Positions 1 through 8,356 of a stretch of DNA of 40,782 nucleotides are shown here, piece by piece (the stretch's first letter is position 1; each line of letters begins with the position of its first letter). The notes under the pieces are model-generated. The model made no database searches, had not been told where the DNA came from, and saw only the letters and a list, made by a program, of their open reading frames with translations. The position numbers were made by a program, and so were the translations under genes. The stretch comes from Solirubrobacterales bacterium (GTDB lineage Bacteria > Actinomycetota > Thermoleophilia > Solirubrobacterales > 70-9), in assembly GCA_009691195.1 (NCBI GenBank), contig SHVA01000021.1, positions 1-40,782 on the forward strand, given 5' to 3'.

Positions 1-520
1 GTCAGCGAGGTTGACCCATTGGCCGGCATCGCTGGGGCGGGGGTGCCGGCCGGGGAGGGAAGCGGGGTGCCGGAGGTGTTGTTGAAGCTGCCCCAGGAGA
101 CGCAGTCGATAGGCCCGAACTCATTGGAGATGAAGCAGGCGGCTCCGCCGGCAGGGGGGATGTAGGCATCGCTGAAATCGGTCAGATAGTCGGGCCGAAC
201 ATGCCCGCGGAGCCCGCGACGACGACGGTTCGCTGGCTCTCGGAGTTCGGAGGGCTCGGGCCTCCGAAGGTGAAGTCGCGAAGCTGAGTGCCGGCTGCGT
301 CGTAGGTCTTTATGTGCTCGCCAGCGACCGCATTCTGGCCCGGCGCGAACATCTGCAACTCCACGTAGGCGCTCGGCTGGTTGCCGCTGACGCCGGCCGA
401 GACCTCGCTGATCCTCATCAGGTGGTGGTTGCCCGCCGCACCGCCAGCCGCAACCCCTCCCGCGAGCGCCCACAGCGCCCCGGCGAGCATCAGGCGGCGG
501 AGCCAGCGGCGCCCGGGCAA
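1..520 (-). pseudogene. Secreted lamin-tail-like protein, frameshifted, runs off the left edge
   Basis: The 5' part (from a TTG at 520) encodes a signal peptide and a beta-rich segment (ISEVSAG, YVELQMFAPGQN, then DFTFGG), which resembles lamin-tail-like secreted proteins of related actinobacteria. It stops at 182-184 right after MFGPTI. Reading one base shifted from about position 193 gives a continuous, sensible continuation (DYLTDFSDAYIPPAGG, then CFISNEFGPIDCVSWG) that stays open to position 1. One missing C in the run at 192-196 would restore a single frame, so I treat 1-520 as one gene with a -1 frameshift, either real or a sequence error. The start lies 2 nt after the stop of the neighbouring secreted-protein gene, so the two probably form an operon. 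Function is unknown. Confidence 0.6.
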
Positions 521-522
521 GC

Positions 523-1299
523 TCAGCCCTTCTTTCCGACCACGATCGGGATCTTGGTGCCCGGCGGGGCCGTGAATCCGGCCTTCTTGCCCTGCTCGAT
601 CACCTTGCCGACGTTCTTCCTCTTGCCGGTCACCTGCTTGGAGACGCTGGCCCCGCAGTCGGCGTCCGCCAGCGCCTTCTTGGCGGCCTTCGCCTTCTTG
701 CCCTTCAGGCCCGGGACCTTGCAGAACTCGAGGGTCGCCTGCAGAAGCAGCTCGTGCTGCCCGTCGGGGATGAACGACGCGGTGTCGCCGTCCTCGGGGG
801 CCCCGCTGAAATTGTTGGCGATCACGTTGTCGGTGAGCCCGTTGGTGAACGCCTGGGGCAGCCCGTCGTCGGGGTTGCCGCTCTGGTAGAGCCCGATCGA
901 GTCGCCCGTGCGGATCGGGAGGTCGTTGCCCGGGTAGCTGAGGATGGCGTCCTCGGTGCCGGATGGCACCGCCTCCGGGGCGACCACGGTGCCCGCCCCC
1001 CGGTACTCATTCGCGGTGCCGGTGGGCCGCAGGACCCGCAGCGAGTAGAGGGCGTCGTCGTCGCTGGTGCGGACCTTCCACCCGGTGATCACCGCTTTGG
1101 CCGGCGAGACGATCGGGTTGGGCAGGGCGCCTCCGCTCTGCGACTGCTGAAGCGAGAGGCAGTTCAGGTTGCACACACCCCCTTGATAGGACAGCTCCAA
1201 CTCGCTCCCCATCTTGCGGGTGTCTGCGCCGGCGGCGGGTGCGAGCAACGCGCCGAGGGCGAGCAGCCCCGCGGCGTGGACGACGATCCTCCTGGTCAT
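523..1299 (-). CDS. Secreted protein with C-terminal PASTA-like domain
   Basis: A 258-aa protein if started at the ATG at 1299. I prefer this start because GGAAGGAGA lies just upstream, inside the codons that a start at 1314 would add. Residues 1-25 form a signal peptide (MTRRIVVHAAGLLALGALLA, then AAGA). The central 160 residues form a beta-rich region I do not recognise, with two nearby cysteines (CNLNC). The last 65 residues (CKVPGLKGKKAKAAKKAL to PPGTKIPIVVGKKG) have the shape of a PASTA domain, a fold known to bind peptidoglycan or beta-lactams in other proteins. It is therefore probably exported and may bind the wall. Specific function is not known. Confidence 0.8.
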   Translation of the reverse strand: MTRRIVVHAAGLLALGALLAPAAGADTRKMGSELELSYQGGVCNLNCLSLQQSQSGGALPNPIVSPAKAVITGWKVRTSDDDALYSLRVLRPTGTANEYRGAGTVVAPEAVPSGTEDAILSYPGNDLPIRTGDSIGLYQSGNPDDGLPQAFTNGLTDNVIANNFSGAPEDGDTASFIPDGQHELLLQATLEFCKVPGLKGKKAKAAKKALADADCGASVSKQVTGKRKNVGKVIEQGKKAGFTAPPGTKIPIVVGKKG

Positions 1300-1334
1300 T
1301 CTGTCTCCTTCCATCCCTGGTCCCTTGACCCCCC

Positions 1335-1340
1335 ACTATA
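1335..1340 (-). promoter_or_regulatory. Candidate -10 box for the PASTA-like secreted protein
   Basis: TATAGT on the minus strand lies 35 nt before the ATG at 1299, leaving a short leader that contains the GGAAGGAGA ribosome site. I see no convincing -35 hexamer. Confidence 0.35.
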
Positions 1341-1363
1341 CGCCCCAGCGGGATCGGCGTGGC

Positions 1364-1369
1364 TAAGCT
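1364..1369 (+). promoter_or_regulatory. -10 box for leaderless ispG transcript
   Basis: TAAGCT followed by 7 nt and the ATG at 1377. Transcription would begin at or next to the start codon. Confidence 0.5.
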
Positions 1370-1376
1370 TGTCGTG

Positions 1377-2681
1377 ATGGCCTCCAAGCGTCAGATCTTC
1401 GTGCGTGACGTCCCGATCGGGGGCGGCGCGCCCGTGGCCGTGCAGACGATGTGCAAGACCGAGACGGCCAACCTCGAAGCGACCATGGAGCAGATCCGGA
1501 CGGTCGCCGACGCCGGGGCCGATCTGGTGCGAGTCGCCGTGCCGCGCGAATCCGACGCCGACGCTCTGAAGACGATCGTCAAGCAGTCGCCGATCCCCGT
1601 TATCGCCGACATCCACTTCAACCACACCCTGGCGCTGAAGGCGATCGACGCGGGCGCCGACTGCATCAGGCTCAATCCGGGCAACATCGGCGGTCGTGAG
1701 AAGGTCGCCGAGGTCGCCGCCAAGGCCAACAAGGCCGGCGTGCCGATGCGGATAGGCGTCAACTCGGGCTCGCTGCCCAAGCACCTCCACGAGCTCGAGC
1801 GCGAGAACTCGGTCGAGGCCCTGGTCCAGGCGGCCGTCGAGTTCGTCGAGATGATGGAGTCGCTCGACTTCGAGAACTTCAAGGTCTCGATCAAGTCCAC
1901 CAGCGTCCCCAACACGATCGCCTCCAACCGCCTTCTCTCCGAGCGCATCCCCTACCCGATCCACCTCGGGATCACCGAGGCCGGCACCAAGTGGACGGGC
2001 TCGCTGAAGTCCTCGGTCGGCCTGGGGACACTGCTCGCCGATGGGGTCGGTGACACGATCCGGATCAGCCTCAGCACCTTTCACGCCGAGGAGGAGGTCA
2101 AGGTCGGCTGGGAGATCCTGAAGGCGCTCCAGATCCGCGAGAAGGGGCCCGTGCTGATCGCCTGCCCGACCTGCGGCCGGCTCCAGTTCGACATGGACAC
2201 GGTCGTCGCCGAGATCGAGCGCCGGCTCGAGTCCTACGAGGAGCCGATCGAGGTCGCCGTGCTGGGCTGCGCGGTCAACGGAATCGGTGAGGCCTCCCAC
2301 GCGGACTTCGGGATCACGGGCGCCAAGAACGAGGGCCTGATCTTCGCCCACGGAAAGCCCCTGCGGAAGGTGCCGCAGGACGAGCTCGTGGACACGCTCT
2401 TTGCCGAGATCGACCGCTCGCTCGACCGCGGCAAGGTCGAGGTGGACGAGTCCGAGGCCGCCCAGGGCGCCGAGTGGCTCGCCAGGATCGAGGAGGAGAG
2501 CGCCGGCGAGCTGACCCCGGAGCGCATCGCGGCGATGGAGGCCGAGGCGGCCGAGGCCGAGAACGGCGACGTCACCGCCGAGCCCTTCCTGAAGCCCGTG
2601 ACGAAGTCCCCCGAGGGGAAGTCCAAGCAGCTCGATGAGGGCGACTCGCCCACCGCCGGCCGCCGCTTCACCCGGGCGTAG
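1377..2681 (+). CDS. ispG: 4-hydroxy-3-methylbut-2-enyl diphosphate synthase
   Basis: IspG/GcpE of the MEP isoprenoid pathway reductively converts MEcPP to HMBPP with a [4Fe-4S] cluster, in the cytoplasm. Recognised by the N-terminal TIM-barrel signatures (VPIGGGAPVAVQTMCKTET, ADIHFNHTLAL, RLNPGNIGG, VSIKSTSVPNTI) and the C-terminal cluster cysteines (IACPTCGR and VLGCAVNGIGEA). The family usually ends near the VPQDEL segment. Here an acidic tail of about 80 residues follows, rich in Glu and Ala, and I do not recognise it. A GTG at 1359 is also in frame, but TAAGCT at 1364-1369 sits 7 nt before the ATG at 1377, matching the leaderless pattern seen throughout this window, so I chose the ATG. 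Confidence 0.95.
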   Translation: MASKRQIFVRDVPIGGGAPVAVQTMCKTETANLEATMEQIRTVADAGADLVRVAVPRESDADALKTIVKQSPIPVIADIHFNHTLALKAIDAGADCIRLNPGNIGGREKVAEVAAKANKAGVPMRIGVNSGSLPKHLHELERENSVEALVQAAVEFVEMMESLDFENFKVSIKSTSVPNTIASNRLLSERIPYPIHLGITEAGTKWTGSLKSSVGLGTLLADGVGDTIRISLSTFHAEEEVKVGWEILKALQIREKGPVLIACPTCGRLQFDMDTVVAEIERRLESYEEPIEVAVLGCAVNGIGEASHADFGITGAKNEGLIFAHGKPLRKVPQDELVDTLFAEIDRSLDRGKVEVDESEAAQGAEWLARIEEESAGELTPERIAAMEAEAAEAENGDVTAEPFLKPVTKSPEGKSKQLDEGDSPTAGRRFTRA

Positions 2682-2696
2682 CCCGGGAAGTCCCGA

Positions 2697-4304
2697 CTAG
2701 TAGGTAAAGGCCTCGATCTCGGGGCCCGTGAAGGTGACGCTGCTCGATGCCTGCGTCCAGCGCAGGCGCCAGACGCGACCCTTGGCGTTCTTCGCGTTGA
2801 AGCTGAAGTAGCCGCCGCTGTTGACGGTCACCGTCTTAAGCGCCTGCCACGACTTGGCGCCGTCGCGGTACTGAATCGTCGCCTGGCGGCTCGTCTCGGC
2901 CGCTGAGCGGGCAGGGCGGACGCGGCCCCAGATCGAGACGGTGGGGGGCACGCCGTACTTCTTGCACTTGAGCTTGGGCTTCTTCCCCTTCTTCGACTTG
3001 CCCTTGGGCTTCTTGGGCTTCGTCAGGCAGGGCGCCTTGCCCACGGTCCTGACCGCGAGCGGGGTCCTGAAGGCGGCGTAGGCGGGCTTGCAGTCCGTGT
3101 CGGGCTCACCGCATGGGGCGTAGGCGCTGTCGAACGGCCGCAGGCCGGTGGCGATCCCCGCGTTGCCCTCGATCGGGTCGTCGCGCATCTGGTACTGCGA
3201 GAACGAGGCGATCCGGGGGTTCTCGTAGGCGATCCGCTCGGCGATCGCTATGTACTCGGCCTGGGTCGCGATCCGCTCGGGCCGGGCGGGATCTCCGTCC
3301 GCGCCGTACTCGGTGATGTAGATGGGCAGGTTGCCGAACTGGCTCGGGTAGGCCGCATGGATCTTGTCCAGGGCCGTCGAGAGCAAACCGAGGTTCCCGA
3401 CGTTGATGTGGTTGGGGTCGCTCGGCTTTATGTAGGGAGCCGAGCCGAAGGAGTAGGGGTGGTGGCTGAAGCCGTCCTCGTCGATCTGCGGCGGCGTGCA
3501 GCCGCCGACCGGCGTCCAGCTCGCGTTGAGGCAGTAGACCTTGCGAATGAACGTGAGCGGGTTCACGGCGTAGATCGTGTCGCGCGGGGCCGTCTCGCCG
3601 ACGAGCAGCGTCGAGCCGGGCTGCTCGGGCCAGCCCGACAACTCGAGGCCGGTCTGTGCCGCGTTCAGGAGGTCTCGATAGATGCTCGCCGCGCTGTCGC
3701 CGTCGGTCCCCTGCGGCTGCAGGAACTTGTCCCCATTGCCCTCGTTCCAGGGGCTGATGATGTCGACGTGCGGGAGATTCTCGGGGCCCGGTCCTCCCAC
3801 CGCCGGGTCGTAGTCGCCGCGATAGCGGCTGCCGATCGCGTGGATGAAGTCCTCGAACTCGGCGGGGATGGGATCGCTCTCGCTGCCGTCGGGATCGTTG
3901 CTGGCCCACCTCGGCACCTTGCCCGACGGCCACTTGCCCGATGGCACCAGCATCACCTTCATCCCGCGGTCAGCCGCACCCCTGACCACCGCGTCGATCG
4001 AGGAGAAGCCGCCCCCCGTGCTCTGGCCCGCGTAGTAGTCGTAGTAGACGGGGTCGCTTCGGGTCACGCCGGGGAACTCCGCGGGCGCCACGGCCTGGTC
4101 GGCTGCCGGCGCCACGTCCCGCCAGAAGACGAGCATCCGCACCGTGTCCACGCCGAAGGCGTCGATCTCGTTGAGAGCCTGCTGGCGGCCACCGTCGTAG
4201 CCACGGAACTCCCGCGGCGCATCGAAGATCGTGGACTGCGAGCTCGAGGCCTCGGCCGGGGTCGCCCAGGAGGCCAGCGACGCGCCGGCCACGCAGGCCA
4301 GCAC
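2697..4304 (-). CDS. Secreted clan GH-A-like glycoside hydrolase (paralogue 1)
   Basis: A 535-aa exported protein. After a signal peptide (LACVAGASLASWATPAEA) comes a (beta/alpha)8-like domain of about 370 residues: GVDTVRMLVFW, DRGMKVMLVPSG, the putative acid/base in SPWNEGNGD, SHHPYSFG, and the putative nucleophile in IYITEYGADG. A Lys/Gly/Pro-rich linker (KPKKPKGKSKKGKKPKLKC) leads to a C-terminal beta domain (SIWGRVRP, then GGYFSFNAK). The substrate cannot be told from sequence. The GTG start at 4304 gives an n-region without basic residues. The frame is open upstream and would add RFLRLA, but no ordinary start codon is there. TAGGTT at 4318-4323 could be its own -10 box. It is a tandem paralogue of the next gene upstream. 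Confidence 0.8.
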   Translation of the reverse strand: MLACVAGASLASWATPAEASSSQSTIFDAPREFRGYDGGRQQALNEIDAFGVDTVRMLVFWRDVAPAADQAVAPAEFPGVTRSDPVYYDYYAGQSTGGGFSSIDAVVRGAADRGMKVMLVPSGKWPSGKVPRWASNDPDGSESDPIPAEFEDFIHAIGSRYRGDYDPAVGGPGPENLPHVDIISPWNEGNGDKFLQPQGTDGDSAASIYRDLLNAAQTGLELSGWPEQPGSTLLVGETAPRDTIYAVNPLTFIRKVYCLNASWTPVGGCTPPQIDEDGFSHHPYSFGSAPYIKPSDPNHINVGNLGLLSTALDKIHAAYPSQFGNLPIYITEYGADGDPARPERIATQAEYIAIAERIAYENPRIASFSQYQMRDDPIEGNAGIATGLRPFDSAYAPCGEPDTDCKPAYAAFRTPLAVRTVGKAPCLTKPKKPKGKSKKGKKPKLKCKKYGVPPTVSIWGRVRPARSAAETSRQATIQYRDGAKSWQALKTVTVNSGGYFSFNAKNAKGRVWRLRWTQASSSVTFTGPEIEAFTY

Positions 4305-4320
4305 GGCGAGGCGGAGGAAC

Positions 4321-5829
4321 CTAATAGCGGTACCCCCGGACCATCGGCGACTTCAGCCCCTCCCAGTTGATCCCCCAGCGGCGATCCGCCCGGAAGGCCG
4401 AGTTGAACGAGAAGTAGCCGTTGGCGTCCGTTTTCAGCGTCCGCAGCACTCGCAGCTTCTCGCCCTTGTCCTGAACCCGGATCGTCACCGTGACCTTGCC
4501 GGTGGCCGGCCGGATGTGGCCCCAGATCGAGGCCTTACTGCCGCGCTGGCGGACGGCGAGGGGAGTGCGGAAGCCCGCGAAGGCGGGCTTGCAGCCCTGC
4601 TTCGCTCCGCCGCAGGCGACTGCCCCGCTGTCGGTCGTGCGCAGGCCCGACTGGAACCCGTTCTTGAAGGCGTCGTCACGCATCAGGTACTGGGCGAATG
4701 AGCCGATTCGGCCATTCTCGTAGGCGAGGCGCTCGGCCTGAGAGAGGTACTCGGTCTGCTTGGCGAGGGGGAGGCCGAACTTGTCGGCGGGGCGGCTCTG
4801 GAAGGCGTACTCGCTGATGAACAGCGGCAGGTTCTTGCGAATCGCGCCGGCGGCGGCCGCCTTGTTGAGCGCGGTCGTCATCCGCTCGATCACCCCGAGG
4901 GTCACCGAGATGCTGTCCACCCGCTTGTCCCAGGGGGCCTGGGAGAGGCCGTAGGGGTGGTGGGCCCAGGCCGTGGCCTTGAGCGGGGCGCAGCCCTTCT
5001 TTCGCTTGTAGTGGCTGTTGAGGCAGAGGACGCCGCGAAGGAACGCGACGGGTGCGACATTCTTGAGGACGCCCCGTGGCGCCGTCTCACCGATCAGCAC
5101 CTTGCCCTGCCAGCCGCCGTCGGAGAGCCCGCGCCGGGCCGCCAGGAAGAGGTTGCGATAGGTCGTCGGGCCGACGACCTTGCCCTTTCGCTCCTGCGGG
5201 AAGAGGTAGTTCTCGGCGTTGGGCTCGTTGTTGACGCCCATCATCCGCACCCGTGGAAGCACGGGGTCGCCGAGGACTCCGTCGGGGTCGTAGCTGCCCC
5301 CGTAGCGCTCACCGATCGCGTGGAAGAAGGCTTCGTACTCGCCGGGCTTGGGGTCGTAGGCGCCGGCGCCCGGCCTTCGCGCGGCCCAGCGCGGGATCGC
5401 GCCGTTGGTCGGCCCCATGCTCGGGACCAGGTAGACGCCTATGCCGCGGGCGTCGGCCAGCCGGACCGCGGCGTCGAGGCCGGCGAAGTTGGCCCCGTTG
5501 GCGCCGTAGGTGCTCGAGTCAGCCGGGTCGAAGCCGCCACCCGGCTTCTGCTTCAACTTGGACCCGGGGGCGTAGTTCTTCCACCAGACGAGGATCCGAA
5601 TGTAGTCGACCCCGAGCTCATCGACGTCATCGAAGGTCCGGGTCCGGATCGCGTCGCCCTTGAACCCGAGCGCCTCCTGGGTGGCATCGAGGATCGAGAC
5701 CTGCTTGTGGGAGGCGGAGGCGGGCGATGCGAGCACGAAGAGTGAGAGCGCCGCGAGCACGACGGTGCCCGTCAGCGCCGCCAGAAGCCGCGCGTGGGCG
5801 AAGTGGTTGCTGGGTCTGGGCGGGGTCAT
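4321..5829 (-). CDS. Secreted clan GH-A-like glycoside hydrolase (paralogue 2)
   Basis: A 502-aa protein with signal peptide (residues about 12-40, ending ASPASASH), TIM-barrel-like catalytic region and C-terminal beta domain (SIWGHIRPATGKVT, NGYFSFNSAFR). Putative catalytic glutamates lie in GVNNEPNAENY and LFISEYAF. The order of motifs (SILDATQEALGFKGD, VDYIRILVWWKNY, HHPYGLS, YLMRDD, FAGFRTPLAVR) matches its downstream neighbour residue block by block, so the pair arose by tandem duplication. This copy lacks the long basic linker. The stop lies 16 nt before the start of paralogue 1. A TAGCTT box at 5851-5856 (minus strand) would give a leader of about 15 nt. Substrate unknown. Confidence 0.8.
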   Translation of the reverse strand: MTPPRPSNHFAHARLLAALTGTVVLAALSLFVLASPASASHKQVSILDATQEALGFKGDAIRTRTFDDVDELGVDYIRILVWWKNYAPGSKLKQKPGGGFDPADSSTYGANGANFAGLDAAVRLADARGIGVYLVPSMGPTNGAIPRWAARRPGAGAYDPKPGEYEAFFHAIGERYGGSYDPDGVLGDPVLPRVRMMGVNNEPNAENYLFPQERKGKVVGPTTYRNLFLAARRGLSDGGWQGKVLIGETAPRGVLKNVAPVAFLRGVLCLNSHYKRKKGCAPLKATAWAHHPYGLSQAPWDKRVDSISVTLGVIERMTTALNKAAAAGAIRKNLPLFISEYAFQSRPADKFGLPLAKQTEYLSQAERLAYENGRIGSFAQYLMRDDAFKNGFQSGLRTTDSGAVACGGAKQGCKPAFAGFRTPLAVRQRGSKASIWGHIRPATGKVTVTIRVQDKGEKLRVLRTLKTDANGYFSFNSAFRADRRWGINWEGLKSPMVRGYRY

Positions 5830-5932
5830 CGGCGTCAGGGCGAACGGGCCAAGCTAGCGGGTCGGAGATTGAAACCCGCCAGGAGGCCAATCGTTGCGGA
5901 ATAACCGCCGGGGGCAGTGCCGAAACAGCCTG

Positions 5933-5938
5933 TACGCT
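5933..5938 (+). promoter_or_regulatory. -10 box for near-leaderless proS transcript
   Basis: TACGCT followed by 8 nt and the ATG at 5947. This decides against the in-frame GTG at 5917, which lies upstream of the box. Confidence 0.55.
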
Positions 5939-5946
5939 CGCGCACG

Positions 5947-7635
5947 ATGTCGCGCCTCTCCCAGACCTTCCTGCCGACGCTGAAGGACCCGCCCGCCGAC
6001 GCCGAGTCCCTCTCGCACCAGCTGATCGTGCGCGCCGGGCTCGCGCGCCAGCTCGCGGCGGGCAGCTGGACCTACCTGCCGGCGGGGTGGAGGGTCCATC
6101 GGCGGATCGAGCGGATCATCCGCGAGGAGATGGATGGAATCGGCGCCCAGGAGGTCTCGATGCCGGTCCTCCAGCCGGCTGAGATCTGGAAGCAGACCGG
6201 CCGCTACGAGATCGACGAGCTGTTCAAGCTCAACGACCGCAAGGGCTCTGAGATGGTGCTGGCGATGACCGCCGAGGAGGCGCTCACCTGGCACGTCGCC
6301 CGCGAGGTGCGCTCCTACCGCGACCTGCCGCTGCTGCTCTACCAGCTGCAGACCAAGGAGCGCGACGAGCGGCGCCCGCGCGCCGGGTTGCTGCGCACGC
6401 GCGAGTTCGTGATGAAGGACGCCTACAGCTTCGATCGTGACCCCGCCGGCCTCGAGCGCACCTACGCGCTCAACATCGAGGCCTACGACCGCATCTTCGA
6501 CCGCTGCGGGCTCGACTGGCACCGGGTCGCCTCAGACGTCGGCATGATGGGCGGCACCGGCGCCGACGAGTACATGGCGCCATGCGCCGCGGGTGAGAAC
6601 GAGATCGCGCTTGCGCCGGGCTACGCCGCCAACGTCGAGGTCGCATCCGCCGAGGCCCAGGCCGTCGAGCTTCCCCCCGGGCTCGAGGCCCCCGAGAGGG
6701 CCGAGACCCCCGGCCAGACGACCGTCGAGGCCGTCTCCGCTTCGCTGGGGGTCGCCCCGGGGGCGCTGATCAAGGCGCTGCCGGTGATCGTCGAGAACCG
6801 CGGGATGGTTCTGGTGCTGGTCCGGGGGGACCATCGCCTCAACGAGATCAAGCTCCGCAACCATCTCGGCGCGGACTTCAGGCAGGCGCGGCTCGAGGAG
6901 ATCGCGGAGTCGCTGGGGCCGGCCGGATTCATCGGCCCGGTCGGCGTCTCGGTGCCCGTGCTCATGGACGCCGCCATCGCCGGCGAGTCCTTCATCACCG
7001 GCTCCAACGAGCCCGACGCCCACCTGCGCGGCGTCCGGCCGGGCCGCGACTTCGAGTTCGAGCAGGTGGACGTGCGCGCGGTCGAGGCCGGCGACCCGGC
7101 TCTCGGCGGGGGCGGCGCGATCGAGATCGTGCCGGCGATCGAGATCGGCAACATCTTCAAGCTGGGCAGGCGCTACTCCGAGCCGCTGGGGGCGACCTTC
7201 CTCGACGAGAACGGCGCCGAGCAGCCGATCGTGATGGGGAGCTACGGGATCGGCCCCGCGCGGATCCTCGCCGCATCGGTCGAGCAGCGCGCTGACGAGC
7301 GGGGCATCGTCTGGCCTCGGTCGCTTGCGCCGTGGCAGCTCCACCTGGTCTCGCTTTCCAAGGGGGATGGGGACGAGCAGAAGGCGGCCGACCGAATCTA
7401 CGAGGAGCTGCTCTCGGCAGGGGTCGAGGTCCTCTACGACGACCGGGACGCCGGCACCGGCCAGAAGCTGACCGACGCCGAGCTGCTGGGTTGCCCGCTG
7501 CGAATCGTCGTCGGGCGGCGCACCCTGGCCGAGGGCGAGGTCGAGGCCCAGCTGCGGGGCAGCGGGGAGGACCTGCGGTTGCCCGCCGACGACGCGGCGG
7601 CCGAGGCGATTCGCGTGCTCGAGGGAATCCGGTAG
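5947..7635 (+). CDS. proS: Prolyl-tRNA synthetase, bacterial type
   Basis: A 562-aa class II aminoacyl-tRNA synthetase that charges tRNA-Pro. The catalytic core begins at MSRLSQTFLPTLKDPP and contains TYLPAGWRVHRRIERIIREEMD (motif 1 region), TREFVMKDAYSFD (motif 2) and GSYGIGPARILAASVEQ (motif 3). Residues about 240-390 form the YbaK-like editing insertion (GVAPGALIKALPVI, RGDHRLNEIKLRN) that marks the bacterial type. The C-terminal anticodon-binding domain starts near APWQLHLVSL. The pgsA GTG follows the TAG stop with no gap, so the two genes are probably co-transcribed. Confidence 0.97.
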   Translation: MSRLSQTFLPTLKDPPADAESLSHQLIVRAGLARQLAAGSWTYLPAGWRVHRRIERIIREEMDGIGAQEVSMPVLQPAEIWKQTGRYEIDELFKLNDRKGSEMVLAMTAEEALTWHVAREVRSYRDLPLLLYQLQTKERDERRPRAGLLRTREFVMKDAYSFDRDPAGLERTYALNIEAYDRIFDRCGLDWHRVASDVGMMGGTGADEYMAPCAAGENEIALAPGYAANVEVASAEAQAVELPPGLEAPERAETPGQTTVEAVSASLGVAPGALIKALPVIVENRGMVLVLVRGDHRLNEIKLRNHLGADFRQARLEEIAESLGPAGFIGPVGVSVPVLMDAAIAGESFITGSNEPDAHLRGVRPGRDFEFEQVDVRAVEAGDPALGGGGAIEIVPAIEIGNIFKLGRRYSEPLGATFLDENGAEQPIVMGSYGIGPARILAASVEQRADERGIVWPRSLAPWQLHLVSLSKGDGDEQKAADRIYEELLSAGVEVLYDDRDAGTGQKLTDAELLGCPLRIVVGRRTLAEGEVEAQLRGSGEDLRLPADDAAAEAIRVLEGIR

Positions 7636-8286
7636 GTGGCGCCGACCGCGCCTCCCAAGGCGCCCAAGCGGCGCGGCAGGCGGCGGCTTTTCGGGCTCGA
7701 CCGCTCGGGGCCGGCCCCGCGGCAGACGCGGCCGGGAGAGCCGCTGCGCCCCTGGACCCTGCCCAACATGATCGGCTACGCCCGCCTGGCGGCGCTGCCG
7801 GTCTTCCTCTACCTGGCATTCAACTCGGGCGACGGGCGCGATCCCTACGCCGCCGCGCTCTTCTGGCTGATCACCGCCGGCGACTACCTCGATGGCTTCG
7901 TGGCCCGCACCACGGGCCAGTACAGCCGCATGGGGGCGCTGCTGGACCCCGTCGTGGACAGGCTGGCGATCCTTTCGGGCGCCGTGGTCTGCTGGCACTT
8001 CGAGCTGCTGCCGCGCTGGGCGCTGCTCCTCCTCGCCGCGAGGGAGGTGGTGACGCTGCTGCTCGCGCAGGCCGCCGTCCGTCGCGGGCTCGAGCTCGAG
8101 GTCAACTGGTACGGCCGGATCGCGGTCTTCCCGATCATGGCCTCGCTCTTCTTCGCGATGCTCTCGGACAGCCCGATCTGGAGCGTGATGCTGGTCGCAG
8201 GGGTCGCACTGGCGGTTCTCGCGACCATCGCCTATGCCCGAAGTGGCCTCCGCGCCGTGCGTGAGCAGGGTGGCGCTGCAACGTAA
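7636..8286 (+). CDS. pgsA: CDP-alcohol phosphatidyltransferase (PgsA-like)
   Basis: A 216-aa membrane enzyme of the CDP-alcohol phosphatidyltransferase family, most likely making phosphatidylglycerol phosphate from CDP-diacylglycerol and glycerol 3-phosphate. The family signature is complete: GDYLDGFVAR, then GQYSRMG, then ALLDPVVDR, i.e. D-x2-DG-x2-AR-x8-G-x3-D-x3-D. A basic, Pro-rich N-terminus of about 45 residues precedes the first membrane segment, and there are about five or six segments in all. The GTG start abuts the proS stop. A cardiolipin or phosphatidylinositol-type substrate cannot be excluded. In mycobacteria a pgsA gene likewise lies a few genes before garA, which supports a conserved neighbourhood. 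Confidence 0.88.
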   Translation: MAPTAPPKAPKRRGRRRLFGLDRSGPAPRQTRPGEPLRPWTLPNMIGYARLAALPVFLYLAFNSGDGRDPYAAALFWLITAGDYLDGFVARTTGQYSRMGALLDPVVDRLAILSGAVVCWHFELLPRWALLLLAAREVVTLLLAQAAVRRGLELEVNWYGRIAVFPIMASLFFAMLSDSPIWSVMLVAGVALAVLATIAYARSGLRAVREQGGAAT

Positions 8287-8300
8287 CCTTCAACCTCTGC

Positions 8301-8330
8301 TTGAGGGGGGTTGAGCTTCAGACCTATAAT
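8301..8330 (+). promoter_or_regulatory. Strong sigma70-type promoter
   Basis: TTGAGG at 8301-8306 and a perfect TATAAT at 8325-8330, with an 18-nt spacer. A leader of about 20 nt carries GGAGGAG at 8347-8353 before the GTG at 8357. This is the best canonical promoter in the window and probably drives the five genes up to 11993. Confidence 0.8.
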
Positions 8331-8356
8331 GGGCGCCCAACGACGCGGAGGAGACC

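Noticed and set aside
1325-1342. TTGACC followed by TATACG on the plus strand before ispG
   Set aside because: The spacing between the two hexamers is only about 6 nt, too short for a -35/-10 pair; the TAAGCT box nearer the start fits the local rule better.
754-1377. Long plus-strand open frame opposite the PASTA-like gene
   Set aside because: Composition (repeated GVVVAGADL, Arg/Gly/Val-rich) is a shadow of the real minus-strand gene; such antisense frames are common at this GC level.
3357-4370. 337-codon plus-strand frame opposite the glycoside-hydrolase gene
   Set aside because: Low-complexity Arg/Val/Ala sequence with no domain, while the opposite strand has a signal peptide and catalytic motifs.
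6532-7998. 488-codon minus-strand frame across proS and pgsA
   Set aside because: Overlaps two certain genes completely and has only Gly/Asp/Val-rich shadow sequence.
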